A DNA stretch of 64,000 nucleotides from CAIWHR01 sp963724975 (GTDB lineage: Bacteria; Pseudomonadota; Gammaproteobacteria; Burkholderiales; Casimicrobiaceae): positions 62,001-126,000 of the forward strand of contig CAVRXB010000010.1 in the NCBI GenBank assembly GCA_963724975.1, in the 5' to 3' direction. Under the pieces are notes generated by a model. That model was given only the letters and a program-made list of their open reading frames with translations, was not told the origin of the DNA and did no database searches. The first letter of the stretch is position 1. Each line of letters starts with the position of its first letter. The translations under genes and the position numbers were made by a program. Of this stretch, positions 43,508-52,649 are shown one piece after another.

Positions 43508-44178
43508 TTCCTTTTGTTCCCCATGGCGCCGCGCAGCCACGTCATGAGTGGCAGCAGATCGCGGAAATAGCCGGCGATCTCGCGCGGCAGGTCACCCGGC
43601 GGGTGTCTGGCGAGATTGACCTCGGCCCCGCCGAAGAAGTGCCGGCGCTTGATTGCGTCGATGTGGGGGGTGTCAGCCGCGAACCCTTTCGGCGGACGCG
43701 CGAGCGAGTCCTCGTCCTCGAGACCGCCGTAGGTTGCCTTGAACCGCCGGTCACGGAGCACCCGCGACAGCGCGTCCGGCTTCGTCGCGATGTGACGCCG
43801 GATGCGGAGCAGGATCGGTGGGTGGGGACGATAGATGCCGCCGCCGACGAACAGAGTTCCTGCATGGTCGATGCGGAAGTAATAGCCCGGTGCCTCCCCG
43901 CGCTTCGAGCGCTCCCCGAGCGCGGCGCTGAAGTGCGTCTCGTACGGCGTCTTGTCCTTGGAGAAGCGCGCATCACGGTAGAACCGGAACATGGCCTTTT
44001 TCGCGTCCACCGGACCAAGCTCGGGATCGAATCGGGCGACGCGAACAGCAAGATCGGCGACCAACTCCTCGAATTCCTGCCGCAGGATATCGTAGGCGGG
44101 CTTGTTCCAGACGAACCATGGGCGGTTGTTGTTGCGCCGCAGTCCCTCCAGGAATTCGATCAGAGCGGGGACGTGCAT
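43504..44178 (-). CDS. DUF2461 domain-containing protein
   Basis: 224-residue soluble protein of unknown function, recognised as DUF2461 by FLEGLRRNNNRPWFVWNK near the start, FRFYRDARFSKDKTPYETHF near 65 and the later GGGIYRPHPP. The Arg/Lys-rich core suggests a nucleic-acid- or phosphate-binding surface, but no catalytic motif is known. It starts 38 bases after moaA and overlaps fdhD by four bases, so it is translated as part of the molybdenum cofactor operon. Confidence 0.85.
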   Translation of the reverse strand: MHVPALIEFLEGLRRNNNRPWFVWNKPAYDILRQEFEELVADLAVRVARFDPELGPVDAKKAMFRFYRDARFSKDKTPYETHFSAALGERSKRGEAPGYYFRIDHAGTLFVGGGIYRPHPPILLRIRRHIATKPDALSRVLRDRRFKATYGGLEDEDSLARPPKGFAADTPHIDAIKRRHFFGGAEVNLARHPPGDLPREIAGYFRDLLPLMTWLRGAMGNKRK

Positions 44179-44216
44179 CGGGAATCCGGGCTCGGTGGTC
44201 GTCCGATGCGGACACG

Positions 44217-45335
44217 CTAACCGCCAATGTACGACATTTCGACTTTCGGCTGGCGCGCGGTATTAGCGGTGCGGATTTCCGAATAGTTGTCCGTGCGCTG
44301 GCGCCAGATCGCGGCTATCGCATTGTCGATCTCGCGATCGTCGAATCCGCCGCGGACGAGGGCTCGCAAGTCGTAGCCCTCGCTTGCAAAGAGGCAGGTG
44401 TAGAGCCGGCCGTCGGTCGAAAGCCGCGCGCGCGAGCAATCACGGCAGAAGGCCTGCGTGACCGAGGCGATGACGCCGACTTCGCCGCCGCCGTCGCGGT
44501 AACGCCACCGTTCGGCGACCTCTCCCGGATAGTTGGGATCCGTCGCCGCGAGGGGGAACTCGGCGTCGATCGCGCGAACGATTTCCGCGGCGGGGACGAC
44601 GTCGTTCATCCGCCAGCCGTTGGTGGCACCGACGTCCATGAATTCGATGAAGCGGACGATATGTCCGGTGCCGCGGAAATGCCGCGCCATGTCGACGATG
44701 CCGCGCTCGTTCATGCCGCGCTTCACGACCATGTTGATTTTGATCGGCGAGAGTCCGGCCGCCGCTGCCGCGTCGATTCCCTCGAGCACCTTCGCGACCG
44801 GGAAATCGGCGTCGTTCATCGCGCGAAACGTTGCGTCGTCGAGCGAGTCGAGGCTGACTGTCACTCTCGTCAGGCCGGCGTCGCGCAGGGCACGGGCCTT
44901 CTTTGCAAGCAGCGCGCCGTTGGTCGTTAGCGTGATGTCGGCGACGCCGGTCTCCACCAACATCGCGATCAGCAGTTCGATGTTCCGGCGCAAGAGCGGC
45001 TCGCCGCCGGTGAGCCGGATTTTCGACACGCCGCGCGCGACGAACAGCTTCGCGATGCGCGCGATCTCCTCGAACGTCAACAGATCCGCATGCGGAAGGA
45101 AATGATAGTCGGCGCCGAAGACATCCCTAGGCATGCAGTAGACGCAGCGGAAGTTGCAACGATCGGTGACCGAAATCCGCAGGTCATGCAGCGGACGTCC
45201 GCGCGGATCGGTCACCGGACCGCGTGCGATGGCCGGCCCGTGCGCCGCATTGCGCACGAACGCGTCCAGCTCCGCCTGCTTCGCCCCGGGGCTCGAAGCG
45301 GTGCGCGCATCGGTTAGTGGAATGATCGTCGCCAT
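44217..45335 (-). CDS. moaA: GTP 3',8-cyclase MoaA
   Basis: Radical-SAM enzyme for the first step of molybdopterin synthesis. Of 372 residues, the N-terminal radical-SAM cluster is CNFRCVYCMP near 60, with LTGGEPLLR near 110. The second 4Fe-4S cluster ligands are in FCRDCSRARLSTDGRLYTCLF, quoted here only as FCRDC and YTCLF, near 290-310. The essential C-terminal Gly-Gly is present (SYIGG). It heads the minus-strand cofactor operon and is divergent from the formate dehydrogenase operon. moaC, moaD, moaE and mog are not in this window. Confidence 0.95.
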   Translation of the reverse strand: MATIIPLTDARTASSPGAKQAELDAFVRNAAHGPAIARGPVTDPRGRPLHDLRISVTDRCNFRCVYCMPRDVFGADYHFLPHADLLTFEEIARIAKLFVARGVSKIRLTGGEPLLRRNIELLIAMLVETGVADITLTTNGALLAKKARALRDAGLTRVTVSLDSLDDATFRAMNDADFPVAKVLEGIDAAAAAGLSPIKINMVVKRGMNERGIVDMARHFRGTGHIVRFIEFMDVGATNGWRMNDVVPAAEIVRAIDAEFPLAATDPNYPGEVAERWRYRDGGGEVGVIASVTQAFCRDCSRARLSTDGRLYTCLFASEGYDLRALVRGGFDDREIDNAIAAIWRQRTDNYSEIRTANTARQPKVEMSYIGG

Positions 45336-45481
45336 TCGGAAAAACAGTGTTCCCGCCGGAAGAGGAAGGTAGTCGGCAATGTTAGCAGACGCCGGGTAAC
45401 CGCCCCAAGGCGTGGTGTATCATCGGTGAAGGTCTGCGTTGAAAACTGAGCGTGGATTTTCGCTCTTGCGCATCATGTCCA

Positions 45482-46021
45482 ATGGCCGCGCCAACGACGA
45501 TCAAGATGCCCACTCTTATCATGCGGTTTTCCGTCGCCGTACTCATGCAGCGCACGCCGCTCGAGAATCGCTGGGCGAGCGAACGGTGGGACCCCGTTGC
45601 GGTGCTGCCGGTTCCCGCCGATGCGGAACCGGCGGGGCAGCCCATTTGTATTCGCGACGACGCCTCTTGCACGCAGTGGCGTTTCGACGGTCACTCGCTC
45701 GAGCTCCATCGCTCGGAGGCGGAAGGCTACCACCTTAACCTCGTCGCGCCGGACCCGAAGGTCTTCGTCGCGTGGCGCAAGCATGACGACCCCATCGAAC
45801 CCCCGGTGTTTCCGGTCATCGTCACGGTCAGCTACAACGAAGCGGCGAGAATGATGGATGGCGGCGAGCAGGTCGATGCAGTTCCGCTGCCCGAGGCGAT
45901 CCGCGAATGGATGCTCCCCTTCGTCGCTGAGCATTACAAGCCGGAGCCAAGGCGAAAGGTGCGCCGCAATGATCCGTTCGCCGACGGCGCATCCCGCCGC
46001 GATCGCGGACCGCGCGGTTGA
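45482..46021 (+). CDS. DUF3305 domain-containing protein
   Basis: 179-residue soluble protein recognised as DUF3305 by RFSVAVLMQRTPLENRWASERW at the start (shown as RTPLENRWASERW), EGYHLNLVAPDPKVFVAWR near 90 and VSYNEAARMMDGGEQVDAV near 125. Its function is unknown, but this family is found at the head of formate dehydrogenase operons. The ATG at 45482 is chosen because it leads directly into the domain; an upstream GTG at 45452 is possible. The basic tail ends in RRDRGPRG. First gene of the ten-gene plus-strand operon. Confidence 0.82.
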   Translation: MAAPTTIKMPTLIMRFSVAVLMQRTPLENRWASERWDPVAVLPVPADAEPAGQPICIRDDASCTQWRFDGHSLELHRSEAEGYHLNLVAPDPKVFVAWRKHDDPIEPPVFPVIVTVSYNEAARMMDGGEQVDAVPLPEAIREWMLPFVAEHYKPEPRRKVRRNDPFADGASRRDRGPRG

Positions 46022-46046
46022 CCGCACGTATCTTCGCCCTGTGACG

Positions 46047-46649
46047 ATGCCGGACGACACGAAGACACCCGAAGGCTTCTCGCTCAAGCGATGGTCCCGC
46101 CGCAAGCTGGAAGCCGCACGTGAATCCGCGGTGGCCGACAGCAACGCACCGCTCGCGCCGATCGCTGCGCAGGATGCAAATGTTCCTCTCGCCACAGTTC
46201 CGCCGCTACCTGTGGCCGCAAACGACGTTCCGCTGCCGCCGGTGGAGTCGCTGACCATCGACTCGGATTTCACTGCGTTCCTGCAGCCGAAGGTCGATGA
46301 AGCGCTGAAGCGCCAGGCGCTGAAAAAGCTGTTCGCCGATCCACGCTTCAACGTGATGGATGGACTGGATGTCTACATCGATGATTACACGAAATCCGTC
46401 CCGATTCCCCCGGACGTCCTCGAGCGGTTGATGAAGCTCTTCGACTTCGCGCTACCGTCGGTCGCGGGCGAATTGCCGCGCGACGGTACGACCGAGGCTT
46501 CGACGGCACCCGCCATCGCCCCACCATCTACCGCTCTCGAACCTCCGGCGGTGAAATTACCCGACGCGACCGGAAGTCACTCCGACACGGCCGACACGCA
46601 GGACCCGCACGGCACGCAGGACCCGCACGACACGCCGCCTACGCGATGA
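46047..46649 (+). CDS. DUF3306 domain-containing protein
   Basis: 200-residue protein with GFSLKRWSRRKLEA near the start, typical of DUF3306, and a conserved core DFTAFLQPKVDEALKRQALKKLF then FNVMDGLDVYIDDYT (shown in parts). The C-terminal 50 residues are low-complexity Pro/Ala/Thr/Asp, ending in a short tandem repeat of T-Q-D-P-H that is also visible as an 18-base DNA repeat (about 46596-46634). Function unknown; it follows DUF3305 in formate dehydrogenase operons. The stop overlaps the next start (ATGA). Confidence 0.82.
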   Translation: MPDDTKTPEGFSLKRWSRRKLEAARESAVADSNAPLAPIAAQDANVPLATVPPLPVAANDVPLPPVESLTIDSDFTAFLQPKVDEALKRQALKKLFADPRFNVMDGLDVYIDDYTKSVPIPPDVLERLMKLFDFALPSVAGELPRDGTTEASTAPAIAPPSTALEPPAVKLPDATGSHSDTADTQDPHGTQDPHDTPPTR

Positions 46650-48721
46650 CGATCAAAGACAAGACACTCCATCTTTGCTCGTGCAATGCGACGATGCCGC
46701 TCGATGCCGACGCGCTCGCCCGGGTGCTCGAGCTTTCCGGCACGCCCGAATTGAAGACGATGTTGTGCCAGAAGGAGTTGGCGGCATTCACCGATCGTTC
46801 TTCGGGCGATGTCGTCGTCGCCTGCACGCAGGAGGCGCGCCTGTTCGGCGACGTCGCGGAGGAGGGCGGGCGAACACAGACGATCCGCTTCGTGAATATC
46901 CGCGAGACGGGAGGGTGGTCGGCGGAGGCGCGCTCTTCGACGCCGAAGATCGCGGCGTTGCTCGCTATGGCCGGCCTGCCCGAACCGGAGATGGTGCCGC
47001 GTGTCAGCTATCGATCCGAAGGCCGATTGCTGATCATTGGGCCGGCGGATGCTGCCTTGCATTGGGCCGGCGTGCTCGCGCCGCAGCTCGCGGTGACGGT
47101 TGTCATCACCGGGCGCGCGATGGGCGCCGAGTTGCCCGCGGAACGGAACTTTCCAGCTTACTCGGGCCGCATGACGGCGCTGTCCGGCTGGCTCGGTGCG
47201 TTCACCGCCGCGTGGGTACAGGAAAATCCGATCGACCTCGACCTTTGCACGCGCTGCAATGCGTGCATTCGTGCCTGTCCGGAGCACGCGATCGACTGGA
47301 GCTATCAGATCGATCTCGATGCCTGCAAGGCGCATCGAAAATGTGTCGCCGCCTGCGGCGCAACCGGCGCCATCGACTTCGAGCGGCGCGATACAGCGCG
47401 GACCGAATCGTTCGATCTCGTGCTCGATTTGCAGGGTACGCCGCAGATCAAATTGCATCAGCCGCCGCAGGGATACCTCGCGCCTGGAAGCGACCCGGTC
47501 TCCCAGGCGCAGGCGGTTGCCGAGCTCGCAGCGATGGTCGGTGAATTCGAGAAGCCGAAATATTTTTCGTACAAGGCATCGATCTGCGCCCACAGCCGGT
47601 CGCACAAGAGCGGCTGCAACCAGTGCATCGACATCTGCTCGACCGCGGCTATCGTCGCCGACGGCGACCACGTCAAGGTCGAGCCCCACCTTTGCATGGG
47701 ATGCGGCGCCTGCGCGACAGTGTGCCCATCGGGCGCGATGACCTACGCGTATCCAAATGTTCCGGATCTCGGCGCCCGCGTGCGGACGGTGCTGTCGACC
47801 TACGCAAAAGCCGGCGGACGCGATGCATGCCTGCTGGTGCATGCCGAGGATGGCCGCGCCGCGATTGCCGGTCTTGCGCGCCGCAGCCGCGGCCTGCCCG
47901 CGCGCGTCATTCCGCTCGAAGTGCATCACGTGGCGTCGACCGGCCTCGATCTGTGGCTCGCCGCGCTGGCGCACGGGGCATCGCAGGTCGCTGTGCTCGC
48001 GACGGGTGCCGAGGCGCCTGAATACCGGGTGGCGCTCGAAAAGCAAATGGAGATTGCCGATGCGATCGCGCAGTCGCTGGGGTACCAGGGCCAGCATTTC
48101 CGCGTGTTCGATGGCGTCGACCTCAAGGTGCTCGACACTGAAGTGTGGTCGTGGCCTGCGGCCCTCGCGGTGCGCTCTCCTGCGACGTTTGCGCTGACCG
48201 CGGATAAACGAACGACCGCGGCGCTCGCGATCGAGCACCTCGCCCGTCACGCGCCGGTGCCGCAGCGCGAGATCAGACTTCCCTCGGGATCGCCGTTCGG
48301 CACGATCGAGGTCAATCGCGACACCTGCACGATGTGCCTCGCCTGCGTCGGCGCGTGCCCCGTCGGCGCGCTTCTGGACGCGCAGGAAGTTCCGCAATTG
48401 CGCTTGATCGAAACGAAATGCGTGCAGTGCGGGATCTGCGCCGCGACCTGTCCCGAGAGCGCGATCTCGCTCTCGCCGCGGCTGTCGCTCGCCCCCGAAG
48501 CGCGGGAGCCGCGGGTGCTGAACGAAGCGGCCGTGTTCAAGTGCATCGCATGCGGCAAGCCGCTTGGCACCGAAAAGATGATCGCCGGGATGCTCGAGAA
48601 GCTCGCCGGCCATTCGATGTTCGCCGCGCCGGGATCACTCGATCGGCTGAAGATGTGCGCCGATTGCCGGGTGATCGATATCATGAAGCACGAGCGCAGC
48701 GTCGATGTTCGCGATGTCTGA
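46646..48721 (+). CDS. Multi-4Fe-4S ferredoxin-type electron-transfer protein
   Basis: 691-residue protein with a non-cluster N-terminal third and at least six ferredoxin-like cysteine clusters: CTRCNACIRACP near 200, CKAHRKCVAAC, CNQCIDIC near 330, CMGCGACATVCP near 350, CTMCLACVGACP near 560 and CVQCGICAATCP near 590. A final CIACGKP...CADCR sits near the end. No membrane span or signal peptide is seen, so it is cytoplasmic. It overlaps DUF3306 (ATGA) and the TorD gene. Probable role: electron transfer or Fe-S assembly for the formate dehydrogenase; the acceptor is unknown. Confidence 0.88.
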   Translation: MTIKDKTLHLCSCNATMPLDADALARVLELSGTPELKTMLCQKELAAFTDRSSGDVVVACTQEARLFGDVAEEGGRTQTIRFVNIRETGGWSAEARSSTPKIAALLAMAGLPEPEMVPRVSYRSEGRLLIIGPADAALHWAGVLAPQLAVTVVITGRAMGAELPAERNFPAYSGRMTALSGWLGAFTAAWVQENPIDLDLCTRCNACIRACPEHAIDWSYQIDLDACKAHRKCVAACGATGAIDFERRDTARTESFDLVLDLQGTPQIKLHQPPQGYLAPGSDPVSQAQAVAELAAMVGEFEKPKYFSYKASICAHSRSHKSGCNQCIDICSTAAIVADGDHVKVEPHLCMGCGACATVCPSGAMTYAYPNVPDLGARVRTVLSTYAKAGGRDACLLVHAEDGRAAIAGLARRSRGLPARVIPLEVHHVASTGLDLWLAALAHGASQVAVLATGAEAPEYRVALEKQMEIADAIAQSLGYQGQHFRVFDGVDLKVLDTEVWSWPAALAVRSPATFALTADKRTTAALAIEHLARHAPVPQREIRLPSGSPFGTIEVNRDTCTMCLACVGACPVGALLDAQEVPQLRLIETKCVQCGICAATCPESAISLSPRLSLAPEAREPRVLNEAAVFKCIACGKPLGTEKMIAGMLEKLAGHSMFAAPGSLDRLKMCADCRVIDIMKHERSVDVRDV

Positions 48722-49355
48722 TGCCATGGCCACGTTGCGGCGCGAGCTCGAGCCCGAGGATCAGGCGAGGGCCGAATTCTATGCGCTGCTCGCGCGCTTG
48801 TTCTCCGACGCTCCTGACGCAGCGCTTCTTCGCGCCATCGCAGACGCGCCGCCGCTGGCGCCGGCCGCCCACGCTGGCGACGAGGCTGGCGGGGATGGCG
48901 TCGCAAGCGCTTGGGATGCCATGCGCGCCGCCAGCGCTGCAATCTCTCCCGAGGCCGCGCGCGATGAGTTCCAGGCGTTGTTCGTCGGCGTGGGACGCAG
49001 CGAAGTGAGTCTCTACGCGTCGCACTATCTCGGGCCGCAGTCCGGACGCCCGCTGGCCGAGCTCCGCACGTCGCTCGCCAAGCTCGGGCTCGCCCGGCGG
49101 CCCGAATCCAATGAATTCGAGGACCATTTGTCGCTGGTGCTGGAAACCATGCGCATGCTGGTGGCAGGAGACGGCGAGCGAGTGCCCGCGGGCATCGACG
49201 AGCAGCAGGCTTTTTTCGCTCGCCACATGCTGTCGTGGGTCCCGGATTGCTGCGCCGCAATATGTAGGAATTCTGTTGCCAATTACTACCGGCGCGTAGC
49301 AGAATTCGCTCAATGTTTCGTGGGGCTCGAACGTGACTCGCTCGCCCTCGAGTAA
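48714..49355 (+). CDS. TorD/DmsD-family molybdoenzyme chaperone
   Basis: 213-residue all-helical redox-enzyme maturation protein. The hallmark EFQALFVGVGRSEVSLYASHY near residue 85 (shown in full as the family's Y/F-x-x-L-F-x-G-x-G pattern plus S-x-Y-x-S) places it in the TorD family. Such chaperones bind the Tat signal of the catalytic subunit and hold it for cofactor insertion before export. It overlaps the ferredoxin gene's stop. Start codon choices at 48705, 48714 and 48723 are close; 48714 is used. Its client is likely the alpha subunit two genes on. Confidence 0.87.
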   Translation: MSDAMATLRRELEPEDQARAEFYALLARLFSDAPDAALLRAIADAPPLAPAAHAGDEAGGDGVASAWDAMRAASAAISPEAARDEFQALFVGVGRSEVSLYASHYLGPQSGRPLAELRTSLAKLGLARRPESNEFEDHLSLVLETMRMLVAGDGERVPAGIDEQQAFFARHMLSWVPDCCAAICRNSVANYYRRVAEFAQCFVGLERDSLALE

Positions 49356-49391
49356 ATAGATCAATGTCACGCCGTCAATTTGGAGGTCAGC

Positions 49392-49637
49392 ATGCGCGCA
49401 TCCCTGCGTAGCCCTCGTTCTGCCGCAACCGTTCCCGACGCGGCGCCTCCTTCTCCCGATCCCAGGCGTCGCCGCTTCCTGTTCACGCTTGGCGTGGGCG
49501 GCGCCGGCGCCGCTGCCGCAAGCGTGGCTGCGTTGCCCGCCGTCGGCGCCGATCCGGGGGATACGGATTCCGAATCCGATGGGCGTTATCGCGAAACTAC
49601 GCACATTCGCGATTACTACCGCAGTGCAAAACTGTAG
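49392..49637 (+). CDS. Small Tat-signal protein of formate dehydrogenase operons
   Basis: 81-residue protein with a twin-arginine motif RRRFLFTLG near residue 27, a hydrophobic Ala/Gly stretch and then only about 30 residues ending RETTHIRDYYRSAKL. It matches the short family called formate dehydrogenase region Tat target. The ATG at 49392 follows GGAGG by 5 bases. Its role is unknown; it may be exported with the complex or help Tat targeting. The catalytic subunit begins 27 bases downstream. Confidence 0.85.
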   Translation: MRASLRSPRSAATVPDAAPPSPDPRRRRFLFTLGVGGAGAAAASVAALPAVGADPGDTDSESDGRYRETTHIRDYYRSAKL

Positions 49638-49664
49638 GACATGGCTCCAGGAGGAGGAAGGATC

Positions 49665-52631
49665 ATGCTGCTGACCCGAAAGAATGGAAGCGTCGCCGCA
49701 GCCGGTCCGCGTCTGCGCCGTCTTACCGGAGTTCCTGTGGCCGGTATGGATCGGCGTACGTTTTTGAAGCGCTCGGGCCTCGTGGCCGGTGCCGGGGCGT
49801 TTGCGAGTCAGCTTCCGTACGGAGGCATCGGCAAAGTCGAAGCCGCAGCGGACGCTGCGACAAAGGTCGAAGTCAAGCGCACGGTCTGCACCCATTGCTC
49901 GGTGGGTTGCTCGGTCGACGCGATCGTCGAAAACGGCGTCTGGACCCGGCAGGAGCCGGTGTTCGATTCGCCGCTCAACCTCGGCGCCCATTGCGCGAAG
50001 GGTGCGTCGGTGCGCGAGCACGGGATACACGAGCATTCGATGCGTATCAAAACGCCCGTCAAGCTCGTCAACGGCAAGTACCAGAAGATCAGCTGGGACC
50101 AGGCGCTCGACGAGATCAGCAAGAAGATGCTCGAGCTCAAGAAGGAATCCGGGCCGGATGCGATCTTCTGGGTGGGCAGTTCCAAGCACAGCAACGAGCA
50201 GGCGTATCTCTTGCGCAAGTTCGTGTCGTTCTGGGGCACCAACAACTGCGACCACCAGGCGCGCATCTGCCACTCGACGACGGTCGCCGGCGTAGCCAAC
50301 ACGTGGGGCTACGGTGCGATGACCAACTCGTACAACGACATGCAGAACACGAAGTGCGCACTGTACATCGGCAGCAACGCGGCCGAAGCGCACCCGGTGT
50401 CGATGCTGCACATGCTGCACGCGAAGGAAACCGGCGCCAGGATGATCGTCGTCGATCCGCGCTTCACGCGCACCGCCGCGAAGGCCGACGACTACGTGCG
50501 CATTCGCTCGGGCACCGACATCGCGTTCCTGTTCGGCATGCTGTACCACATCTTCAAGAACGGTTGGGAGGACAAGCAATACATCCACGATCGCGTCTAC
50601 GGCATGGAAAAGGTCAAGGAAGAGATCATGACCAAGTGGACGCCGGACAAGGTGCAGGAAGTCTGCGGCGTGCCGGAAGCGCATGTCTTGAAGGTCGCCG
50701 AGATGATGGCGAAGAACAAGCCGTCGACCATTGTCTGGTGCATGGGGCAGACACAGCACACGACGGGTAACGCGATCGTCCGCGCCTCCTGCATCCTGCA
50801 GTTGGCACTCGGTAACATCGGGGTGCCCGGGGGTGGCGCGAACATCTTCCGCGGCCACGACAACGTGCAAGGCGCAACCGACGTCGGGCCCAACCCCGAC
50901 TCGCTGCCGGGCTACTACGGTATCGCCGCCGGCGCGTGGAAACACTATGCCGCGGTATGGGGTGTCGATTACGAGTGGATCAAGAAACAGTACGCCGACG
51001 GGATGATGGAAAAGCCCGGGATGACGGTTTCGCGCTGGATCGACGGCATTCTGCTGCCGAACGACGTCATCGATCAGGGGCCGAACCTGCGCGGCATGGT
51101 GTTCTGGGGCCACGCCCCGAACAGCCAGACTCGCGGCGTTGAGATGCAGGCCGCGATGCAGGCGCTCGACTTGCTGGTCGTGATCGATCCGTATCCGTCC
51201 GCCACTGCCGCGATGGCCGCGATGCCGCCGTCGGAGCAGGCGCAGAAAGTTCTGAGCGATGCCGGCAAGAAGGCGAATCCGAATCGCGCTGTGTATTTGC
51301 TACCCGCGTGCACACAGTTCGAGACCTCGGGGTCGGTGACCGCGTCGGGCCGCTCGGTGCAGTGGCGCGAACGCGTCATCACGCCGATGTTCGAGTCGCA
51401 GACCGACCACGCGATCATGTACGCGTTCGCGAAGAAGTTCGGCTTCGACAAGGAGCTCGTCAAGAATTTCCAGATGTGGAAACCGGACGGCGACGCCAAA
51501 TGGGAAGAGCCCACGCCGGAATCGATCCTGAAGGAGATCAACCGCTCCAACTGGACGATCGGCTACACGGGGCAATCTCCAGAACGCCTCAAGCTTCACA
51601 TGAAGAACCAGGCAACCTTCGACGTGAAGTCGCTCCGCGCGAAGGGCGGTCCTTGCGACGGCGACTACTACGGGTTGCCGTGGCCGTGTTACGGCACGCC
51701 CGAATTGAAGCATCCGGGATCGCCGAACCTCTACCAGACATCGCGCAACGTGATGGACGGTGGCGGCAACTTCCGCGCCAACTTCGGCGTCGAGCGCGAT
51801 GGCGTCAACCTGCTCGCCGAGGATGGCTCGTATTCGCTCGGGGCTGACATCACGACCGGCTACCCGGAATTCGATCACGTGCTGATGAAGAAGCTCGGCT
51901 GGTGGGACGAGCTCACCGACGCGGAGAAAAAGGCCGCCGAAGGCAAGAACTGGAAGACGGATCTGTCCGGCGGTATCCAGCGGGTCGTGCTGAAGAACCA
52001 CGGCTGCCACCCGTTCGGCAACGCGAAGGCGAGGGCCATTGTCTGGAATTTCCCCGACGCCATTCCGCAGCACCGCGAACCGCTCTACTCGCCATTGCCC
52101 GACCTCGCCGCGAAGTATCCGGCGCAGGCCGACAAGATGGCGTTCTGGCGCCTGCCGACGCAATACGTCTCACTGCAAAAGAAGAACATCGCCGATGGCG
52201 TCGCCGCGAAGTTCCCGCTGGTGCTGACGAGCGGGCGTCTCGTCGAGTACGAAGGCGGCGGCGAGGAGACGCGGTCGAATCCGTGGCTTGCGGAGCTGCA
52301 GCAGGAGAACTTCGTCGAGATCAACCCCAAGGACGCCAACGACCGGCTGATCAAAGACGGCGAATATGTCTGGGTGAAATCGCCTACCGGCGCACAGATC
52401 AAGGTGAAGGCGATGGTCACCGAGCGCGTCGGCCCCGGCACGACATTCATTCCGTTCCATTTCTCGGGATGGTGGCAGGGCAAGGACATGCTTGAGTTCT
52501 ATCCGGAGGGAGCGCACCCGCTCGTCCGCGCGGAAGCCGTCAATACGGCGACTACCTACGGCTACGACGCGGTCACGATGATGCAGGAAACCAAGACGAC
52601 GCTCTGCCAGGTCGCCAAGATCACCGCGTAA
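49665..52631 (+). CDS. fdhA: Formate dehydrogenase alpha (catalytic) subunit, Cys type
   Basis: 988-residue periplasmic Mo-bis-MGD enzyme oxidising formate to CO2. A Tat signal (DRRTFLKRSG near 30) is followed by the 4Fe-4S motif CTHCSVGCSVDAIV near 77. The active-site residue is Cys202 in DHQARICHSTTVAG, at the position of selenocysteine in E. coli FdnG, so no selenium machinery is needed. The C-terminal MGD-binding domain (VLTSGRLVEYEGGGEETRSN near 855) is complete. The start at 49665 follows AGGAGGAGG by 7 bases; an upstream ATG at 49641 precedes that site and is rejected. Depends on moaA, mobA, moeA and fdhD encoded opposite. Confidence 0.95.
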   Translation: MLLTRKNGSVAAAGPRLRRLTGVPVAGMDRRTFLKRSGLVAGAGAFASQLPYGGIGKVEAAADAATKVEVKRTVCTHCSVGCSVDAIVENGVWTRQEPVFDSPLNLGAHCAKGASVREHGIHEHSMRIKTPVKLVNGKYQKISWDQALDEISKKMLELKKESGPDAIFWVGSSKHSNEQAYLLRKFVSFWGTNNCDHQARICHSTTVAGVANTWGYGAMTNSYNDMQNTKCALYIGSNAAEAHPVSMLHMLHAKETGARMIVVDPRFTRTAAKADDYVRIRSGTDIAFLFGMLYHIFKNGWEDKQYIHDRVYGMEKVKEEIMTKWTPDKVQEVCGVPEAHVLKVAEMMAKNKPSTIVWCMGQTQHTTGNAIVRASCILQLALGNIGVPGGGANIFRGHDNVQGATDVGPNPDSLPGYYGIAAGAWKHYAAVWGVDYEWIKKQYADGMMEKPGMTVSRWIDGILLPNDVIDQGPNLRGMVFWGHAPNSQTRGVEMQAAMQALDLLVVIDPYPSATAAMAAMPPSEQAQKVLSDAGKKANPNRAVYLLPACTQFETSGSVTASGRSVQWRERVITPMFESQTDHAIMYAFAKKFGFDKELVKNFQMWKPDGDAKWEEPTPESILKEINRSNWTIGYTGQSPERLKLHMKNQATFDVKSLRAKGGPCDGDYYGLPWPCYGTPELKHPGSPNLYQTSRNVMDGGGNFRANFGVERDGVNLLAEDGSYSLGADITTGYPEFDHVLMKKLGWWDELTDAEKKAAEGKNWKTDLSGGIQRVVLKNHGCHPFGNAKARAIVWNFPDAIPQHREPLYSPLPDLAAKYPAQADKMAFWRLPTQYVSLQKKNIADGVAAKFPLVLTSGRLVEYEGGGEETRSNPWLAELQQENFVEINPKDANDRLIKDGEYVWVKSPTGAQIKVKAMVTERVGPGTTFIPFHFSGWWQGKDMLEFYPEGAHPLVRAEAVNTATTYGYDAVTMMQETKTTLCQVAKITA

Positions 52632-52649
52632 GGCGCGAGGAGACCTACC

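Noticed and set aside
46596..46634. Short 18-base tandem repeat at the end of the DUF3306 gene
   Set aside because: Two copies only, encoding a low-complexity tail; not evidence of a mobile or CRISPR-like element.
46577..48613. Long open frame antisense to the polyferredoxin gene
   Set aside because: Shadow frame; composition is Arg/Ala/His-rich and the plus-strand gene has clear cysteine clusters.
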